Shown here: piece by piece, positions 45,366-54,945 of the stretch
Position numbering within the stretch: the stretch's first letter is position 1
Layout of the letters: each line of letters starts with the position of its first letter
Origin: Acinetobacter courvalinii
GTDB taxonomy: Bacteria > Pseudomonadota > Gammaproteobacteria > Pseudomonadales > Moraxellaceae
Assembly: GCF_014635545.1 (NCBI RefSeq)
Contig: NZ_BMDA01000001.1
Coordinates: forward strand, 822,739-886,738
DNA length: 64,000 nucleotides
Reading direction: 5' to 3'
Position numbers and translations under genes: made by a program
The notes under the pieces: generated by a model
What the model saw: only the letters and a program-made list of their open reading frames with translations
Database searches by the model: none
Told to the model about the DNA's origin: nothing

Positions 45366-46367
45366 CTATCGGCTAGCTACTTCTGTACCTAATAACCATA
45401 CTGCTGTCGCATACATACGGCTCTTATTGTAGGTGGTGATCACCTGAAAATTTGGATAAGTAATATAGTAAATCGGACCAAACTGATCTTGTAACTGAAT
45501 CACATTGACCAGATCCAGATCATCAATTTTTACCAATGGGTTAACGGGGGTAATACCCAGTCTTTTCAGCTCACCATAAGGCGTTGGCTGGGTAAGGTCC
45601 TTGGCAATTACGCTGTCAGGATTATTGCCTGAGTAGCGTGCAGGGAAGCCAATTGGACGATCACGTTCCCAGCCATATTGAGCTAAATAGTTTGCAATTG
45701 ATCCAATCGCATCAGCAGCAGAATTTCTAAGATCAATGTGTCCATTTCCATCGTAATCGACCCCAAGTTTCTGAATGTTACTTGGCATGAATTGTGGATA
45801 TCCAATTGCACCTGCATAAGAGCCAACGATGCTATTCGTCGGATAACCTTCTTTATAGGTCCAGGAAATGAGTGCTGCGAGTTCATCACTAAAATAGTCG
45901 GCACGACGTGGATAGCCAAAAGCGAGCGTTGCAAGAGCATCACGTGTGATGAAAGAGCCTTTATTTGCGCCATAACCGGTTTCTACGCCGAGAATACCTA
46001 AAATGACCGCTTTAGGGACGCCATACTGCTGTTCTGCGCGATTAAGCACATCTTCATACTCGTTTTTGAAGCGAACACCACGTTGAATGGTACCTTCGAC
46101 TAAAAACATCGAGCGATATTGATACCAAGGTTTGCTTTCACCCGGGCGGGTCATGATATTTAGAATATTAGGCAGGTTGCGCGCACCGCTCATGGCAGCG
46201 TCAATTTGTTCGCTGCTTAAGCCATAAGTGGTCATGGCTTTTTGTTTAAACGTAAAGTAATTCGGGTGATTATAAAATTCATTTGCTTGTGCCCAATTAC
46301 TGCTCAAGAATAAACCAGCACTTAAAGTTAAAAATTTAAAAGTGTTATTTAAAGTAGGAAGAAACAT
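45366..46367 (-). CDS. mltB: Lytic murein transglycosylase B
   Basis: Cuts peptidoglycan glycan chains to 1,6-anhydro products. About 333 residues from ATG 46367, beginning MFLPTLNN with a cleavable signal ending AQA. The frame is open further but would overlap rodA. Catalytic Glu in GVETGYGANKG, then GSYAGAIGYPQFMPSN and DYDGNGHIDL, the MltB landmarks. There is no lipobox, so it is a soluble form. It begins 19 nt after the rodA stop, so elongation and cell-wall hydrolysis genes form an operon. Confidence 0.94.
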   Translation of the reverse strand: MFLPTLNNTFKFLTLSAGLFLSSNWAQANEFYNHPNYFTFKQKAMTTYGLSSEQIDAAMSGARNLPNILNIMTRPGESKPWYQYRSMFLVEGTIQRGVRFKNEYEDVLNRAEQQYGVPKAVILGILGVETGYGANKGSFITRDALATLAFGYPRRADYFSDELAALISWTYKEGYPTNSIVGSYAGAIGYPQFMPSNIQKLGVDYDGNGHIDLRNSAADAIGSIANYLAQYGWERDRPIGFPARYSGNNPDSVIAKDLTQPTPYGELKRLGITPVNPLVKIDDLDLVNVIQLQDQFGPIYYITYPNFQVITTYNKSRMYATAVWLLGTEVASR

Positions 46368-46386
46368 AAGTTTATAAAATTCCTCA

Positions 46387-47529
46387 TTATCGATGTGTAT
46401 GAATAGACATAACCAGTCCAAAAGTTGACATAAGGGTAATAATTGCAGTTCCGCCATAACTCATGAACGGCAAAGGCACACCTACTACAGGTAAAATACC
46501 ACTGACCATGCCTGCGTTTACAAATACATAAACAAAAAATGACAAACCAAAGGCGCCAGCCACTAAGCGACCATAGTTATGAAAGCTTTGTAGGCCAATC
46601 TGGAAGGTCCTGAAAATAATTGCACAGTAAAGAAGAATCAGCAGGGTAACACCAATCAGGCCAAACTCTTCTGAATAAGCTGCAATAATAAAGTCAGTAT
46701 GACCTTCTGGTAAAAAGTGTAAATGGGATTGTGTCCCTTCAAGGAAGCCTTTACCCGAAAAACCACCAGAACCAATCGCAGTCTTAGACTGGATAATGTT
46801 CCAGCCTGTCCCTAAGGCATCTGCCTCAGGATTAAAAAGTGTTAATACCCGTTGACGTTGATAGTCATGCAGCAAGAATTCCCAAGCGATTGGAATAACA
46901 ATCCCTGCAGCACCTGCGGCTGCCGCAATCAACTTCCATGACAGGCCGCTGAGGAAAAGCACAAAGATCCCGCTGGCAAGTACCAGTAAAGAAGTACCTA
47001 AGTCGGGTTGTTCTGCAATCAGGAGGAAAGGCACCACAATCAGCATTAACGATAGAATAACCTGAGAGAAGCTTGGCGGCAGGGCCTTGCGTGACAAGAA
47101 CCAGGCCACCATCATTGGCATGCCGATCTTCATAAACTCACTTGGCTGCACACTACCAAAGCCGGGAATGTCAATCCAGCGTTGTGCACCCATACGCACT
47201 TCACCAAAGACCATTACTGCAATCAGGCACAAGACACCGAATACATAAAAGTAAGGTGAGAATGCCTGATAGACTTTGGGTGGAATCTGGGCCAAACCAA
47301 ACATCACGGCAAAGCCGATCCCGAAACTCATCGCCTGTTTGGTAACAAGCCCGACATCTTGGGCAGATGCACTATATAAAACAGTGAGTCCGAGTATGGC
47401 ATTGAGGATCAAAAACAGACAGAGCCAGGGATCAAGGTGAAGTTGTTGCCAACGGGAAAGTTGATTGGCTGTGCTCAAGCCATCACGTGGTGCTTGACGC
47501 AAAAATTTGTATTGTGAGCTTGGAGACAT
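46387..47529 (-). CDS. rodA: Rod-shape-determining peptidoglycan polymerase RodA
   Basis: SEDS-family glycosyltransferase of the elongasome. 380 residues, about ten membrane helices; landmarks are YSASAQDVG, QPSEFMKIGM, QPDLGTSLL, FLPEGHTDFIIA, EEFGLIG and the C-terminal VGVPLPFMSYGGTA. PBP2 (mrdA) is not adjacent in this window. mltB follows in the same operon. Confidence 0.96.
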   Translation of the reverse strand: MSPSSQYKFLRQAPRDGLSTANQLSRWQQLHLDPWLCLFLILNAILGLTVLYSASAQDVGLVTKQAMSFGIGFAVMFGLAQIPPKVYQAFSPYFYVFGVLCLIAVMVFGEVRMGAQRWIDIPGFGSVQPSEFMKIGMPMMVAWFLSRKALPPSFSQVILSLMLIVVPFLLIAEQPDLGTSLLVLASGIFVLFLSGLSWKLIAAAAGAAGIVIPIAWEFLLHDYQRQRVLTLFNPEADALGTGWNIIQSKTAIGSGGFSGKGFLEGTQSHLHFLPEGHTDFIIAAYSEEFGLIGVTLLILLYCAIIFRTFQIGLQSFHNYGRLVAGAFGLSFFVYVFVNAGMVSGILPVVGVPLPFMSYGGTAIITLMSTFGLVMSIHTHR

Positions 47530-47646
47530 GCGATTCTAAATCAAGTAAATCAACGCTTCGCGCATGCTAACATAATCGCCGATTTAGACAATGCAAATTT
47601 AGAATTTGTGACATTTATAAGCGCTTAATTTTGCATAAAATCGGCA

Positions 47647-47683
47647 TAAAAAAAGCGACGATTTTGCAATCGTCGCTTTCTTC
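47647..47683 (-). terminator. Intrinsic terminator
   Basis: AAAGCGACGATT / AATCGTCGCTTT with a four-nt loop. Minus reading ends in T7. It stops the queF/conserved-protein unit before rodA. Confidence 0.92.
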
Positions 47684-47694
47684 TGGAGCAAAGC

Positions 47695-48354
47695 TTATTT
47701 TTGAACCAATAATTGATCAAAGTGCTTGGTGAAGACTTCAAGTTCGACTTGGCTTAGGCTTGGAATCAATTTCTTGATCACGATATGCACGGCGGTTTCA
47801 ACACCACTGGTTGCTACACTGGCAACGCCACGTTTGACCATACCCAGGCCCAGTGTCTTGTTATATTCAGTCATAAAGTGGTGAATCAGCGCATCAGCGA
47901 AAGTCTTAAACTGTTGTGTTAATACATCGCGTTGCTCTTTACCGTTTCCGGCAGCCACTTCGGCAAAGCTCTTTTTCATGTCAGTCACAAGGCTATCTGG
48001 TAATACGGTACCGATGCGTTGTTTACCGTCATTGTCAATGAACAGGCTCTTTTCCATAAAGGCTAAAGATTCACGCACCTGATCATTTGACGCTTTGCCT
48101 AACAACTGTTTCATGAGTGTTTCAACAATGCCGCGAATTTTAATCGCCAGACCTTCGGTGGTATCCCGTTTATCACTTGGTGGAAACTGCTGAACCAGGT
48201 GAACCAACATGGTGTCAATTAACTCATCAGTAAGCTGTAGAGAGATTTTGTCACGTAAAGGGTATTGAGGCTCTTTACTGTCACGATTGGCTTGTGCAAG
48301 CTGAATGTCCTGACTCAAACTTGCTGACGGAAGAATACCGAAATAACTGGTCAT
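47695..48354 (-). CDS. Conserved protein of unknown function
   Basis: 219 residues from ATG 48354 (MTSYFGILPSASLSQD); the open frame extends upstream but would overlap queF. GAGGAC lies about ten nt before the start. The protein is soluble and mainly helical, with QLTDELIDTMLVHLVQQFP, TLMKQLLGKAS and a C-terminal SGVETAVHIVIKKLIPSLS. No domain recognised. It follows queF by 35 nt, so it is probably co-transcribed with it. Confidence 0.75.
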   Translation of the reverse strand: MTSYFGILPSASLSQDIQLAQANRDSKEPQYPLRDKISLQLTDELIDTMLVHLVQQFPPSDKRDTTEGLAIKIRGIVETLMKQLLGKASNDQVRESLAFMEKSLFIDNDGKQRIGTVLPDSLVTDMKKSFAEVAAGNGKEQRDVLTQQFKTFADALIHHFMTEYNKTLGLGMVKRGVASVATSGVETAVHIVIKKLIPSLSQVELEVFTKHFDQLLVQK

Positions 48355-48389
48355 TGAAGAACGTCCTCTATATATCAAATTTATTCGTT

Positions 48390-49205
48390 TTATTGTCGTG
48401 CCAAGCGAATTGGCTCGGGCATCCATGACAAATCTGATACTCGGCATGGGTTAATATCCAAGCCCCCGCGGCGAGTATAAGTTGCATAAACCATCAGTTT
48501 TTCAGGTTGCAAAAGTTGCCAGATATCGGCAAAGATTTGCTCGACACACTGCTCATGGAAACCATTATGCTGACGGTACGAGATAATATAAGCTAAAACG
48601 CTGCGATAACAAGGCTTTTTACCTTGCAAGCGAATAAAAACTGTACCCCAGTCTGGTTGACCTGTGACCGGGCAATTACTTCTTAAAAGATGAGAGTAAA
48701 GTTCAATTTCTACGTTTTCTTCGGCCGTAGCATCGAATTGCAATAAGCTTGAATCCGGATGTTCGGAAAGACGCTCAGGAACCAAATCATCAATGCAAAT
48801 GCCTTGCGGTTTTGAAATCTCCAAGTCATCAACTTGAAATAGCTGTAATTCAACTTGAGCACCCGCAGCTTTGGACAGGTCCTGTTCAACTGTTGCAATA
48901 AAGGCTTGCTTCGAATCAAATTGGGTAAAGTTCATGCTATTGAAATACAGCTTGAGTGACTTTGATTCAATTAAGTTCGGTGAGCTGGCTGGCAAGGTTA
49001 AACGGCCAATCGCCACCTGAGGCAAACCTAGCTGATTCAACCATGAAATTTCAAAAACATGCCACCAGTCTTTACCTTGGGTAATGCCTTCAATATGCGC
49101 ATATTGTTGACGAGACTCAGCACGGGTAATTGGAAATAAAACTTCCGGTTGATATTGAGTCGGGTATTGGGTGTCTTTACCCAATAAAGAAAGTTCAACA
49201 CTCAT
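48390..49205 (-). CDS. queF: NADPH-dependent 7-cyano-7-deazaguanine reductase
   Basis: Reduces preQ0 to preQ1 in queuosine synthesis. 271 residues, the long double-T-fold (YqfG-like) form. The catalytic Cys178 is in NCPVTGQPDWG; the QueF signature ESKSLKLYFNSMN and the closing RRGGLDINPCRVSD are present. Its ATG overlaps the stop of the upstream ABC permease as ATGA, so the three genes are one operon. Confidence 0.96.
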   Translation of the reverse strand: MSVELSLLGKDTQYPTQYQPEVLFPITRAESRQQYAHIEGITQGKDWWHVFEISWLNQLGLPQVAIGRLTLPASSPNLIESKSLKLYFNSMNFTQFDSKQAFIATVEQDLSKAAGAQVELQLFQVDDLEISKPQGICIDDLVPERLSEHPDSSLLQFDATAEENVEIELYSHLLRSNCPVTGQPDWGTVFIRLQGKKPCYRSVLAYIISYRQHNGFHEQCVEQIFADIWQLLQPEKLMVYATYTRRGGLDINPCRVSDLSWMPEPIRLARQ

Positions 49206-49975
49206 TCACGCATTCCTGAACCACGAGCTAATAAATGATAGGCAATTGCATAGAGGACAACACAGCACAGGGTTACAACACCTAAAGAGAAGGCCACATT
49301 GACGTCGCTGTGCCCTAAAATGCCATAACGGAAGGCATTGACCATATATACAATCGGATTAACTAAAGAGACGTTTTGCCAAAAAGGGCTTAATGCACTG
49401 ATGGCATAGAACACACCACCTAAGTAGGTGAGCGGGGTCAATACGAAAGTCGGGATAATTGAAATATCATCAAAAGACTTCGCATACACGGCATTAATAA
49501 AGCCACCCAGAGAAAATAATAATGAAGTAATAATGACGGTGTAGATCGTCACAAATAAATTATAAATTTCTAAATGGGTAAAGAACAAACTCATGATGGT
49601 CACAATCAGGCCAACCAGAACGCCACGGCTGACACCACCAATCACATAACCCCACAGGATTAAATGCAGTGGTACGGGACTCATAATCAGTTCTTCAATA
49701 CTTTTCTGGAATTTTGCACTAAAGAAACTTGAAGAAACGTTGGCATAACTATTGGTAATGACCGCCATCATGATCAAACCAGGCACGATGAACTGCATAT
49801 AGCTAAAGCCGCCCATTTCGCCAATACGTGAACCAACCAGATTTCCGAAGATCACAAAGTACAAACTCATGGTGATCGCTGGTGGCAGCAAGGTTTGTGG
49901 CCAGATGCGCATAAAGCGACGAATTTCTTTAACAACTAAAGTCCAGAGTGCAGTTTTTAATTGACTGAAGTTCAT
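49202..49975 (-). CDS. yadH: ABC-2 type exporter permease (YadH-like)
   Basis: 257 residues with six hydrophobic helices and the ABC-2 signature NPIVYMVNAFRYG. Close in layout to E. coli YadH, the partner of YadG. It overlaps the ATPase gene by 4 nt upstream and queF by 4 nt downstream. The substrate is unknown. Confidence 0.9.
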   Translation of the reverse strand: MNFSQLKTALWTLVVKEIRRFMRIWPQTLLPPAITMSLYFVIFGNLVGSRIGEMGGFSYMQFIVPGLIMMAVITNSYANVSSSFFSAKFQKSIEELIMSPVPLHLILWGYVIGGVSRGVLVGLIVTIMSLFFTHLEIYNLFVTIYTVIITSLLFSLGGFINAVYAKSFDDISIIPTFVLTPLTYLGGVFYAISALSPFWQNVSLVNPIVYMVNAFRYGILGHSDVNVAFSLGVVTLCCVVLYAIAYHLLARGSGMRE

Positions 49976-50907
49976 TCATTCGCTCCTGCAAGATTTTTCT
50001 CGACCATTTTCACGAATAACTCTTCCAGACGATTCGATTTATTCCGCATACTGTTCACTTGAATGTTCTGAGACTGCAATAACAGGAACAGGTCATTCAT
50101 ACTGTGTGCTTTATCCATGGTGACTTCGAGAGTCACAGGATCAATCAGATTAAATTTGAAGCCAATAATATTCAGATCAAAACCACTAATCGGTTCAGCC
50201 AGATCACAAATGAATGATTCTTCATTCAACTGATTAAGGAAGCCTTTCATGGTGGTATCTTCTTTAATCACACCACGATCGATAATTGCAATACGACGAC
50301 ACAACATTTCTGCTTCTTCTAGATAGTGCGTGGTCAGAATGATAGAGGTACCGTTGTCATTCATTTCAGTGAGAAAGTCCCACATCGAACGACGCAGCTC
50401 AATATCAACACCGGCAGTAGGTTCATCCAGAATCAGCAGCTTCGGCTCATGCATCATGGCACGTGCAATCATCAAACGGCGTTTCATACCGCCTGAAAGC
50501 ATACGTGATTGAATATTACGCTTTTCCCATAGGCCAAGCTTTTCTAAATAATGTTCGGCACGTTGTTCTGCCACTTTTTTAGGAATGCCGTAATAACCGG
50601 CCTGGGTCACTAGAATATCGAAGGTTTTTTCGAATTGACCAAAGTTAAATTCTTGAGGAACAACACCAAGACATTGTTTTGCTTGAGAAGGATGGGTATC
50701 TAAGTTATGTCCAAAAATCTCAACTGAACCAGATGTTTTTTTGGCTAAAGAGCTAATGATACTGATCGTCGTCGATTTTCCTGCACCATTAGGGCCTAAT
50801 AATGCATAAAACTCACCCTCAGGTACGGTTAAATTAATACCTTTTAACGCCTGAAAACCATTACGATAAGTTTTGGACAAATCGCTCAACACCAAAGCAT
50901 CAGTCAT
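49972..50907 (-). CDS. yadG: ABC exporter ATP-binding protein (YadG-like)
   Basis: 311 residues: Walker A GPNGAGKST, signature LSGGMKRRLMIARA, Walker B LLILDEPTAGVD and the switch His in ILTTHYLEEAE. A C-terminal regulatory extension of about 80 residues follows. First gene of the yadG-yadH-queF unit. Confidence 0.93.
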   Translation of the reverse strand: MTDALVLSDLSKTYRNGFQALKGINLTVPEGEFYALLGPNGAGKSTTISIISSLAKKTSGSVEIFGHNLDTHPSQAKQCLGVVPQEFNFGQFEKTFDILVTQAGYYGIPKKVAEQRAEHYLEKLGLWEKRNIQSRMLSGGMKRRLMIARAMMHEPKLLILDEPTAGVDIELRRSMWDFLTEMNDNGTSIILTTHYLEEAEMLCRRIAIIDRGVIKEDTTMKGFLNQLNEESFICDLAEPISGFDLNIIGFKFNLIDPVTLEVTMDKAHSMNDLFLLLQSQNIQVNSMRNKSNRLEELFVKMVEKNLAGANE

Positions 50908-51142
50908 AAACGTCTCACGTTGTTAAATAGAACGGGTATTTTGAGCGATATGAAAAAATAAACCAAGTAGAAAAATAGGTTTATGGCGTGTTAAAAACAG
51001 AACGTTGTGTATTCAAGCCGATTTAAAAGAGAATAGTCCTGTTTTTTATCCAGTTTGGGCGCTTAAAACTAATAATATCGTAATAAAAAACATGAAATTG
51101 TTGTTTTAATAAGCAAAAAACATTTTTGTTTAAGCCTACATG

Positions 51143-51171
51143 TTTACCAATATGTTTTTTTTGCCTATGAT
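51143..51171 (+). promoter_or_regulatory. Promoter of the tRNA-Arg gene
   Basis: TTTACC (51143-51148), 17-nt spacer, TATGAT (51166-51171), then a GC-rich discriminator GTGGCTCGC before the tRNA. This is the usual layout of stringently controlled stable-RNA promoters. Confidence 0.6.
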
Positions 51172-51182
51172 GTGGCTCGCAT

Positions 51183-51258
51183 GCGCTCATAGCTCAACTG
51201 GATAGAGTACAGGTCTCCGAAGCCTGTGGCGTGGGTTCGAGTCCCGCTGAGCGCACCA
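51183..51258 (+). tRNA. tRNA-Arg, anticodon CCG
   Basis: 76 nt with encoded CCA. Acceptor GCGCTCA pairs with TGAGCGC. The D arm is GCTC/GAGT. The anticodon stem CAGGT/GCCTG closes the loop CTCCGAA with anticodon CCG (reads CGG). The T arm is GTGGG/CCCGC with loop TTCGAGT. No phage-type attachment duplication or integrase is seen beside it. Confidence 0.96.
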
Positions 51259-51439
51259 GATTTACATTTTAAGACTAAAAAAATTACTCATATATTATAT
51301 CTATTCAATCGTTTAACCATTAATACTTCTCATCAATTGTAGCTACCCAGCTTTTTCCTTATGATAATTTTGCAGTCCACAGGTAAATTAACCTATTTAT
51401 AATTGCTACAACCTAAAACATCAGTGTGTTGGATAAAAC

Positions 51440-51982
51440 ATGTATAAGAAAATATTAGTATTAAGTTTGCTTCTGAGTGCAGGTTGTACGGATTCTTATA
51501 AAAAGGTCGCAGATGTTGAAAGATCAGATTATCTGGCGATGACTACTTTTCTGGATAGACTTTCTAAACAGTTGGTTGATCTTGATTCTCAGGTTCGGGC
51601 TGATAAGAATCAGGTGAGATTTAATAATATAGATGCCAACTCAAGTTATTTTTTCTTGCCAGAGGAGCATTGGCTAGATATTAAAGTATCAAAACGACCC
51701 GATCTCGAAAGTTGGAGCGAGGTTGTTGTCTCTTCAAGATATCCGAATGATTATCAGGCTTCAAAAAATGAGGCATTAAAATATTGTCGGGATTTATTGA
51801 AACTTGCGAATCCCAATTTTGCTGATGTATTTAATCAATTATCCAAAGAGTTTGAGGCATCGTCACAAGGGCGTAAATACAATAGCTTATTAAAAACAGA
51901 AGGGCTATATCTGATTGTACTGGATGGAGAACCTTTTGAAAGAGGTGCTCCATTTGTATGTTCAGTCACTCAAAGCTCATAA
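51440..51982 (+). CDS. Small lipoprotein of unknown function
   Basis: 180 residues with a short signal and lipobox SAGC (lipid Cys at 16, then Thr). The mature part is helical at the start, has a central LPEEHWLDIKVSKRPDLESW, and carries two more Cys (KYCRDLL, PFVCSVT) that could form a disulfide. ATG after TTGGAT. No known domain recognised. It stands alone between the tRNA and a minus-strand gene. Confidence 0.75.
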   Translation: MYKKILVLSLLLSAGCTDSYKKVADVERSDYLAMTTFLDRLSKQLVDLDSQVRADKNQVRFNNIDANSSYFFLPEEHWLDIKVSKRPDLESWSEVVVSSRYPNDYQASKNEALKYCRDLLKLANPNFADVFNQLSKEFEASSQGRKYNSLLKTEGLYLIVLDGEPFERGAPFVCSVTQSS

Positions 51983-52005
51983 ATGATTCATAAAATCTTT
52001 ATTGA

Positions 52006-52578
52006 TTATGATAAATGCTGTACAGAATAATTAATCAGTTTCAAGGTTTGATTCAATTGACTTGGCGGAATCCGTGATTCTTGCAATGAGGTAATCCATT
52101 GCATCTGACAAGCTTTCAGTTGATTTAATGAATCAATCGACTGAATTTTTTGTATTAGCGGGCGAGCCATCAGACCACAATAACTGCTTAGTGTCTGAAT
52201 CATAACCTGCTGGATTTCAACAAAAGGAAGTTTTTCCAGTTCAAGTGTTTCTTCAACTATAGGTGTTGGTCGAATTATTTGCTTTTCTTGAACTGGCGCC
52301 GATTGAGTAGATAGGGTCTTATCAAAAGCAGCCATTGTTGACGTTGTTTGGCTTTGTTGTTTATTTACAGGTGAGGACTGCTGTTGCGCCAATAGTCCCA
52401 TATCAATCAGTTGTTGCACCAGTTCGGTGGGTGCGATCCGTTGCTTATACGCCTGATTAAGCTCTTTAAAATCTTCGTGATCAATTAGAAGTAATAAACG
52501 ACGTTGGCGGGCAGTTAAAGCAATACTGCGTTGTTGTAAGGCATTTTGCCCAAGTTCAGTTTTAAAAAAATGTGACAT
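52006..52578 (-). CDS. Conserved protein of unknown function with winged-helix-like start
   Basis: 190 residues. The first ~65 (ALTARQRRLLLLIDHEDF ... LIDMGLL) look like a short winged-helix or response-regulator accessory domain. A Gln/Ser/Thr-rich linker (about 65-110) follows, then a C-terminal helical region with CGLMARPLIQKIQSID. No signal peptide. The gene stands alone. Function not recognised; a regulatory role is a guess. Confidence 0.7.
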   Translation of the reverse strand: MSHFFKTELGQNALQQRSIALTARQRRLLLLIDHEDFKELNQAYKQRIAPTELVQQLIDMGLLAQQQSSPVNKQQSQTTSTMAAFDKTLSTQSAPVQEKQIIRPTPIVEETLELEKLPFVEIQQVMIQTLSSYCGLMARPLIQKIQSIDSLNQLKACQMQWITSLQESRIPPSQLNQTLKLINYSVQHLS

Positions 52579-52724
52579 CTCTTAATTTCCCCCTAATCAA
52601 GATAAGACGGAAATTAAGATAGAGTTAAAAAATGACAGTAATATTAACAATTTATTAAATATTACTGCCTTTTAAAATTAAGATCGAAGGCTGTTAAGCT
52701 GCTTTGGCTTTGAGTTTGTTCGAC

Positions 52725-53408
52725 TCATTTTGCTTCTAAGGCTTTGCGTAAATATGGGTCCAGATCTTCCTGACGCATCAACCATTGAATATAGTCGGCA
52801 GGAAGGTCCTGAATGGCCGTTCCTTTATGTTTGCCAAAGGTGATACTTTTAGGAATGCGCGCCTGTTCTGAGGCAACATAGAGTTGTTCAATATCTTGAA
52901 TATTCAGCTGATGAATAATATGCATCAGGATATTGGCCGTTAAGATAATGTCTGCATCAGCACGATGCGCACCTTTAAGCATTTCACGCGCTTTATCGCT
53001 ACCTTTAGAAATCAGATAGATGAGGGCGGAGATATTATGTGCTTCAGCATTTTCCCAGACATGGCGTGCAAGAGCTAAAGTACAGATTGGCTTTAGTTGA
53101 GATACATCGACACCACAACGGGCAATAGCGGCAATATCATAGTCAACGTTATGACCAATAATATAGGTGGTTTGAGTTGGAAGCTGGAATTCCTTATAAA
53201 AAGGTTGTCCCACCAGATCAGACTCTAAAATATGGTGCACTGCCATGGCAGCATAAGAAATCGGTTGTCCAACCTGATAAAGCTGATCAAAAATCTGCTT
53301 TTTATCCAGACTGAGTTTTCCATTTTCTATTTCAATCGGAGCGTAGGCAATTTCAATCGGCAAACCATTCAAGGTATGTGTTTCTGTATCAAGGATAATG
53401 GCTTGCAT
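52725..53408 (-). CDS. exoX: ExoX-like DnaQ-family 3'-5' exonuclease
   Basis: About 227 residues from ATG 53408 (MQAIILDTET). DEDD motifs: D-x-E in ILDTETH, GHNVDYDIAAI, and HRADADIILTANIL as Exo III. After the nuclease core, a C-terminal domain (about 180-227) with ITFGKHKGTAIQDLPADYIQWL is the DUF3820-type unit also found in E. coli ExoX relatives. Probably acts on DNA 3' ends in repair. The gene is monocistronic. Confidence 0.85.
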   Translation of the reverse strand: MQAIILDTETHTLNGLPIEIAYAPIEIENGKLSLDKKQIFDQLYQVGQPISYAAMAVHHILESDLVGQPFYKEFQLPTQTTYIIGHNVDYDIAAIARCGVDVSQLKPICTLALARHVWENAEAHNISALIYLISKGSDKAREMLKGAHRADADIILTANILMHIIHQLNIQDIEQLYVASEQARIPKSITFGKHKGTAIQDLPADYIQWLMRQEDLDPYLRKALEAK

Positions 53409-53653
53409 GAAAGTCGACCTGAGCTGAGTGGAGAATGCCAATATCTTACAAGAAATTTATTTGAAACAGGATTGAATCCGTAAAGGTCACTTTATTTTTT
53501 TAAACATAAAATTGAGTTTGGATAAATTAACAGCGAAAATTGAAAAAATACTTGAACAATTTGATATTAAGCGCATTCTTATGGAAGGAATTGCCTTAGT
53601 AAAAAAAATACTAAGTATTAAAATGAAAAACAAAATAGTTCAGGGAAAACTGT

Positions 53654-54892
53654 ATGAAAATGAAATTATTATCCATTGCGATGTTGAGTTCGAGCCTATT
53701 GTTGACGGCATGTGGTGGCAGTGATGATGGCGATACAACCTATACACCCAAACCCGAAGTTCCTGAGAATAATATTAAAGATCCGGTTGTGGGGGTTCCA
53801 GTAGCATATACCAAAACAGATTTTAGCGCAGTAGCTACTGAAAGTTCCGTACTGACCTATAAAATGTTGGGACAGAATGGTAAGGAAACGATGGCAACCA
53901 GCCTGTTGTTTGTTCCAGGCGGGCCAACACCTTCAGGCGGATGGAAAATTGTTGCATGGGCACATGGTACAACAGGGGTGGCAGATCAATGTGCGCCAAG
54001 TCGTAATGTAACTAACCCTTACATTCAAAGTATGATTACGCAATTACTTGCTGCTGGTTACGTGGTGGTTGCGCCTGATTATGAAGGCTTGGGAGAACCA
54101 AGCGGCCGAGAATTGCATCCCTTCTTGAATGTTAAGAGTGAGGCGTTCTCCATTACAGATGCAGTAGTTGCTGCACGATATTATTTGGCAGGACAGGGTA
54201 AAACTGTATCACGTCAATGGATGACGGTGGGGCATTCACAAGGTGGGCAAGCGGCATTAGGGGCAGCACAATATCAAAGCCGTGCCAAACTGGATTATAA
54301 AGGAACAATTGCTGTTGCTCCTGCATCTAATTTGGCAGCTATTTTGGTCAATGGGAATGCATCTGTTGAAAATGCACCTTTGCCGCAAAAAATTGAAATG
54401 TATGCACAACTGGATACATTTACTGCCTTAATTACCGCTGGACTAAGAAACCTTGAACCAAGCTTTAGCTATACCAATGTATTCCAGTCGCCAACGGATG
54501 GGATCGCTAACAATGCAGAAACGGATTGCTTTGATGTGCTAGGTAAAAAGTTTGGAGCCGCCATGCAGAAATATGCACTGAGCAATGGTAATTTAACCAA
54601 TTATCCTCGTACACAAACCAATTTCATGGCTGTGCCATTGGTAAAAACATTTTTGGAAAAAGATTCACAACCCGCTCAAGTGAAGTTGAATCAGCCTGTC
54701 ACGATTTATCAAGGCGCACAAGATACTACCGTTCCTAAAGCGGCAACGGATGCACTTGTTGCGCTAGCTCAGAATAAAGGCTCCAAAATCCAATATCTTA
54801 CTAGTGCCGAATGGGATCACGGTACAGCTTATGTCTTGAATATCGGCAATATTGTCAATGATGTAAAAACTGCGATGCCTGCGAATAATTAA
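53654..54892 (+). CDS. Secreted lipase-like alpha/beta hydrolase, lipoprotein
   Basis: 412 residues with a lipoprotein signal ending LTACGG (lipid Cys at 20). The nucleophile elbow is GHSQGG; the probable triad is completed by Asp in QGAQDTTVP and His in EWDHGTA. WAHGTTG near residue 97 forms the oxyanion region. The layout is that of the secretory lipase (LIP) family, which cleaves esters of lipids. AGGGA precedes the ATG. It is followed by a strong terminator. Confidence 0.88.
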   Translation: MKMKLLSIAMLSSSLLLTACGGSDDGDTTYTPKPEVPENNIKDPVVGVPVAYTKTDFSAVATESSVLTYKMLGQNGKETMATSLLFVPGGPTPSGGWKIVAWAHGTTGVADQCAPSRNVTNPYIQSMITQLLAAGYVVVAPDYEGLGEPSGRELHPFLNVKSEAFSITDAVVAARYYLAGQGKTVSRQWMTVGHSQGGQAALGAAQYQSRAKLDYKGTIAVAPASNLAAILVNGNASVENAPLPQKIEMYAQLDTFTALITAGLRNLEPSFSYTNVFQSPTDGIANNAETDCFDVLGKKFGAAMQKYALSNGNLTNYPRTQTNFMAVPLVKTFLEKDSQPAQVKLNQPVTIYQGAQDTTVPKAATDALVALAQNKGSKIQYLTSAEWDHGTAYVLNIGNIVNDVKTAMPANN

Positions 54893-54905
54893 GTCAGTAT
54901 CCTGA

Positions 54906-54945
54906 CAAGCCCAATCGGCGTATCACGATGATTGGGCTTGTTTTA
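54906..54945 (+). terminator. Intrinsic terminator of the lipase gene
   Basis: CAAGCCCAATC / GATTGGGCTTG eleven-bp arms with a 13-nt loop, then TTTTAT. Confidence 0.85.

Noticed and set aside
46368..46457. N-terminal extension of mltB overlapping rodA
   Set aside because: It would bury the signal peptide 30 residues inside the protein and lacks a ribosome site; ATG 46367 gives a normal signal sequence.
48355..48447. N-terminal extension of the conserved gene overlapping queF
   Set aside because: The added residues are basic and unlike the rest, and simply read the end of queF in another frame.
51183..51440. tRNA-Arg as an integration site
   Set aside because: No integrase, no repeated tRNA 3' end and no foreign gene block follows; the next genes look like normal single transcription units.
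53512..53724. 70-residue frame before and into the lipase-like gene
   Set aside because: It overlaps the lipoprotein signal sequence of the lipase gene in another frame and has no Shine-Dalgarno; the lipase start is well supported.
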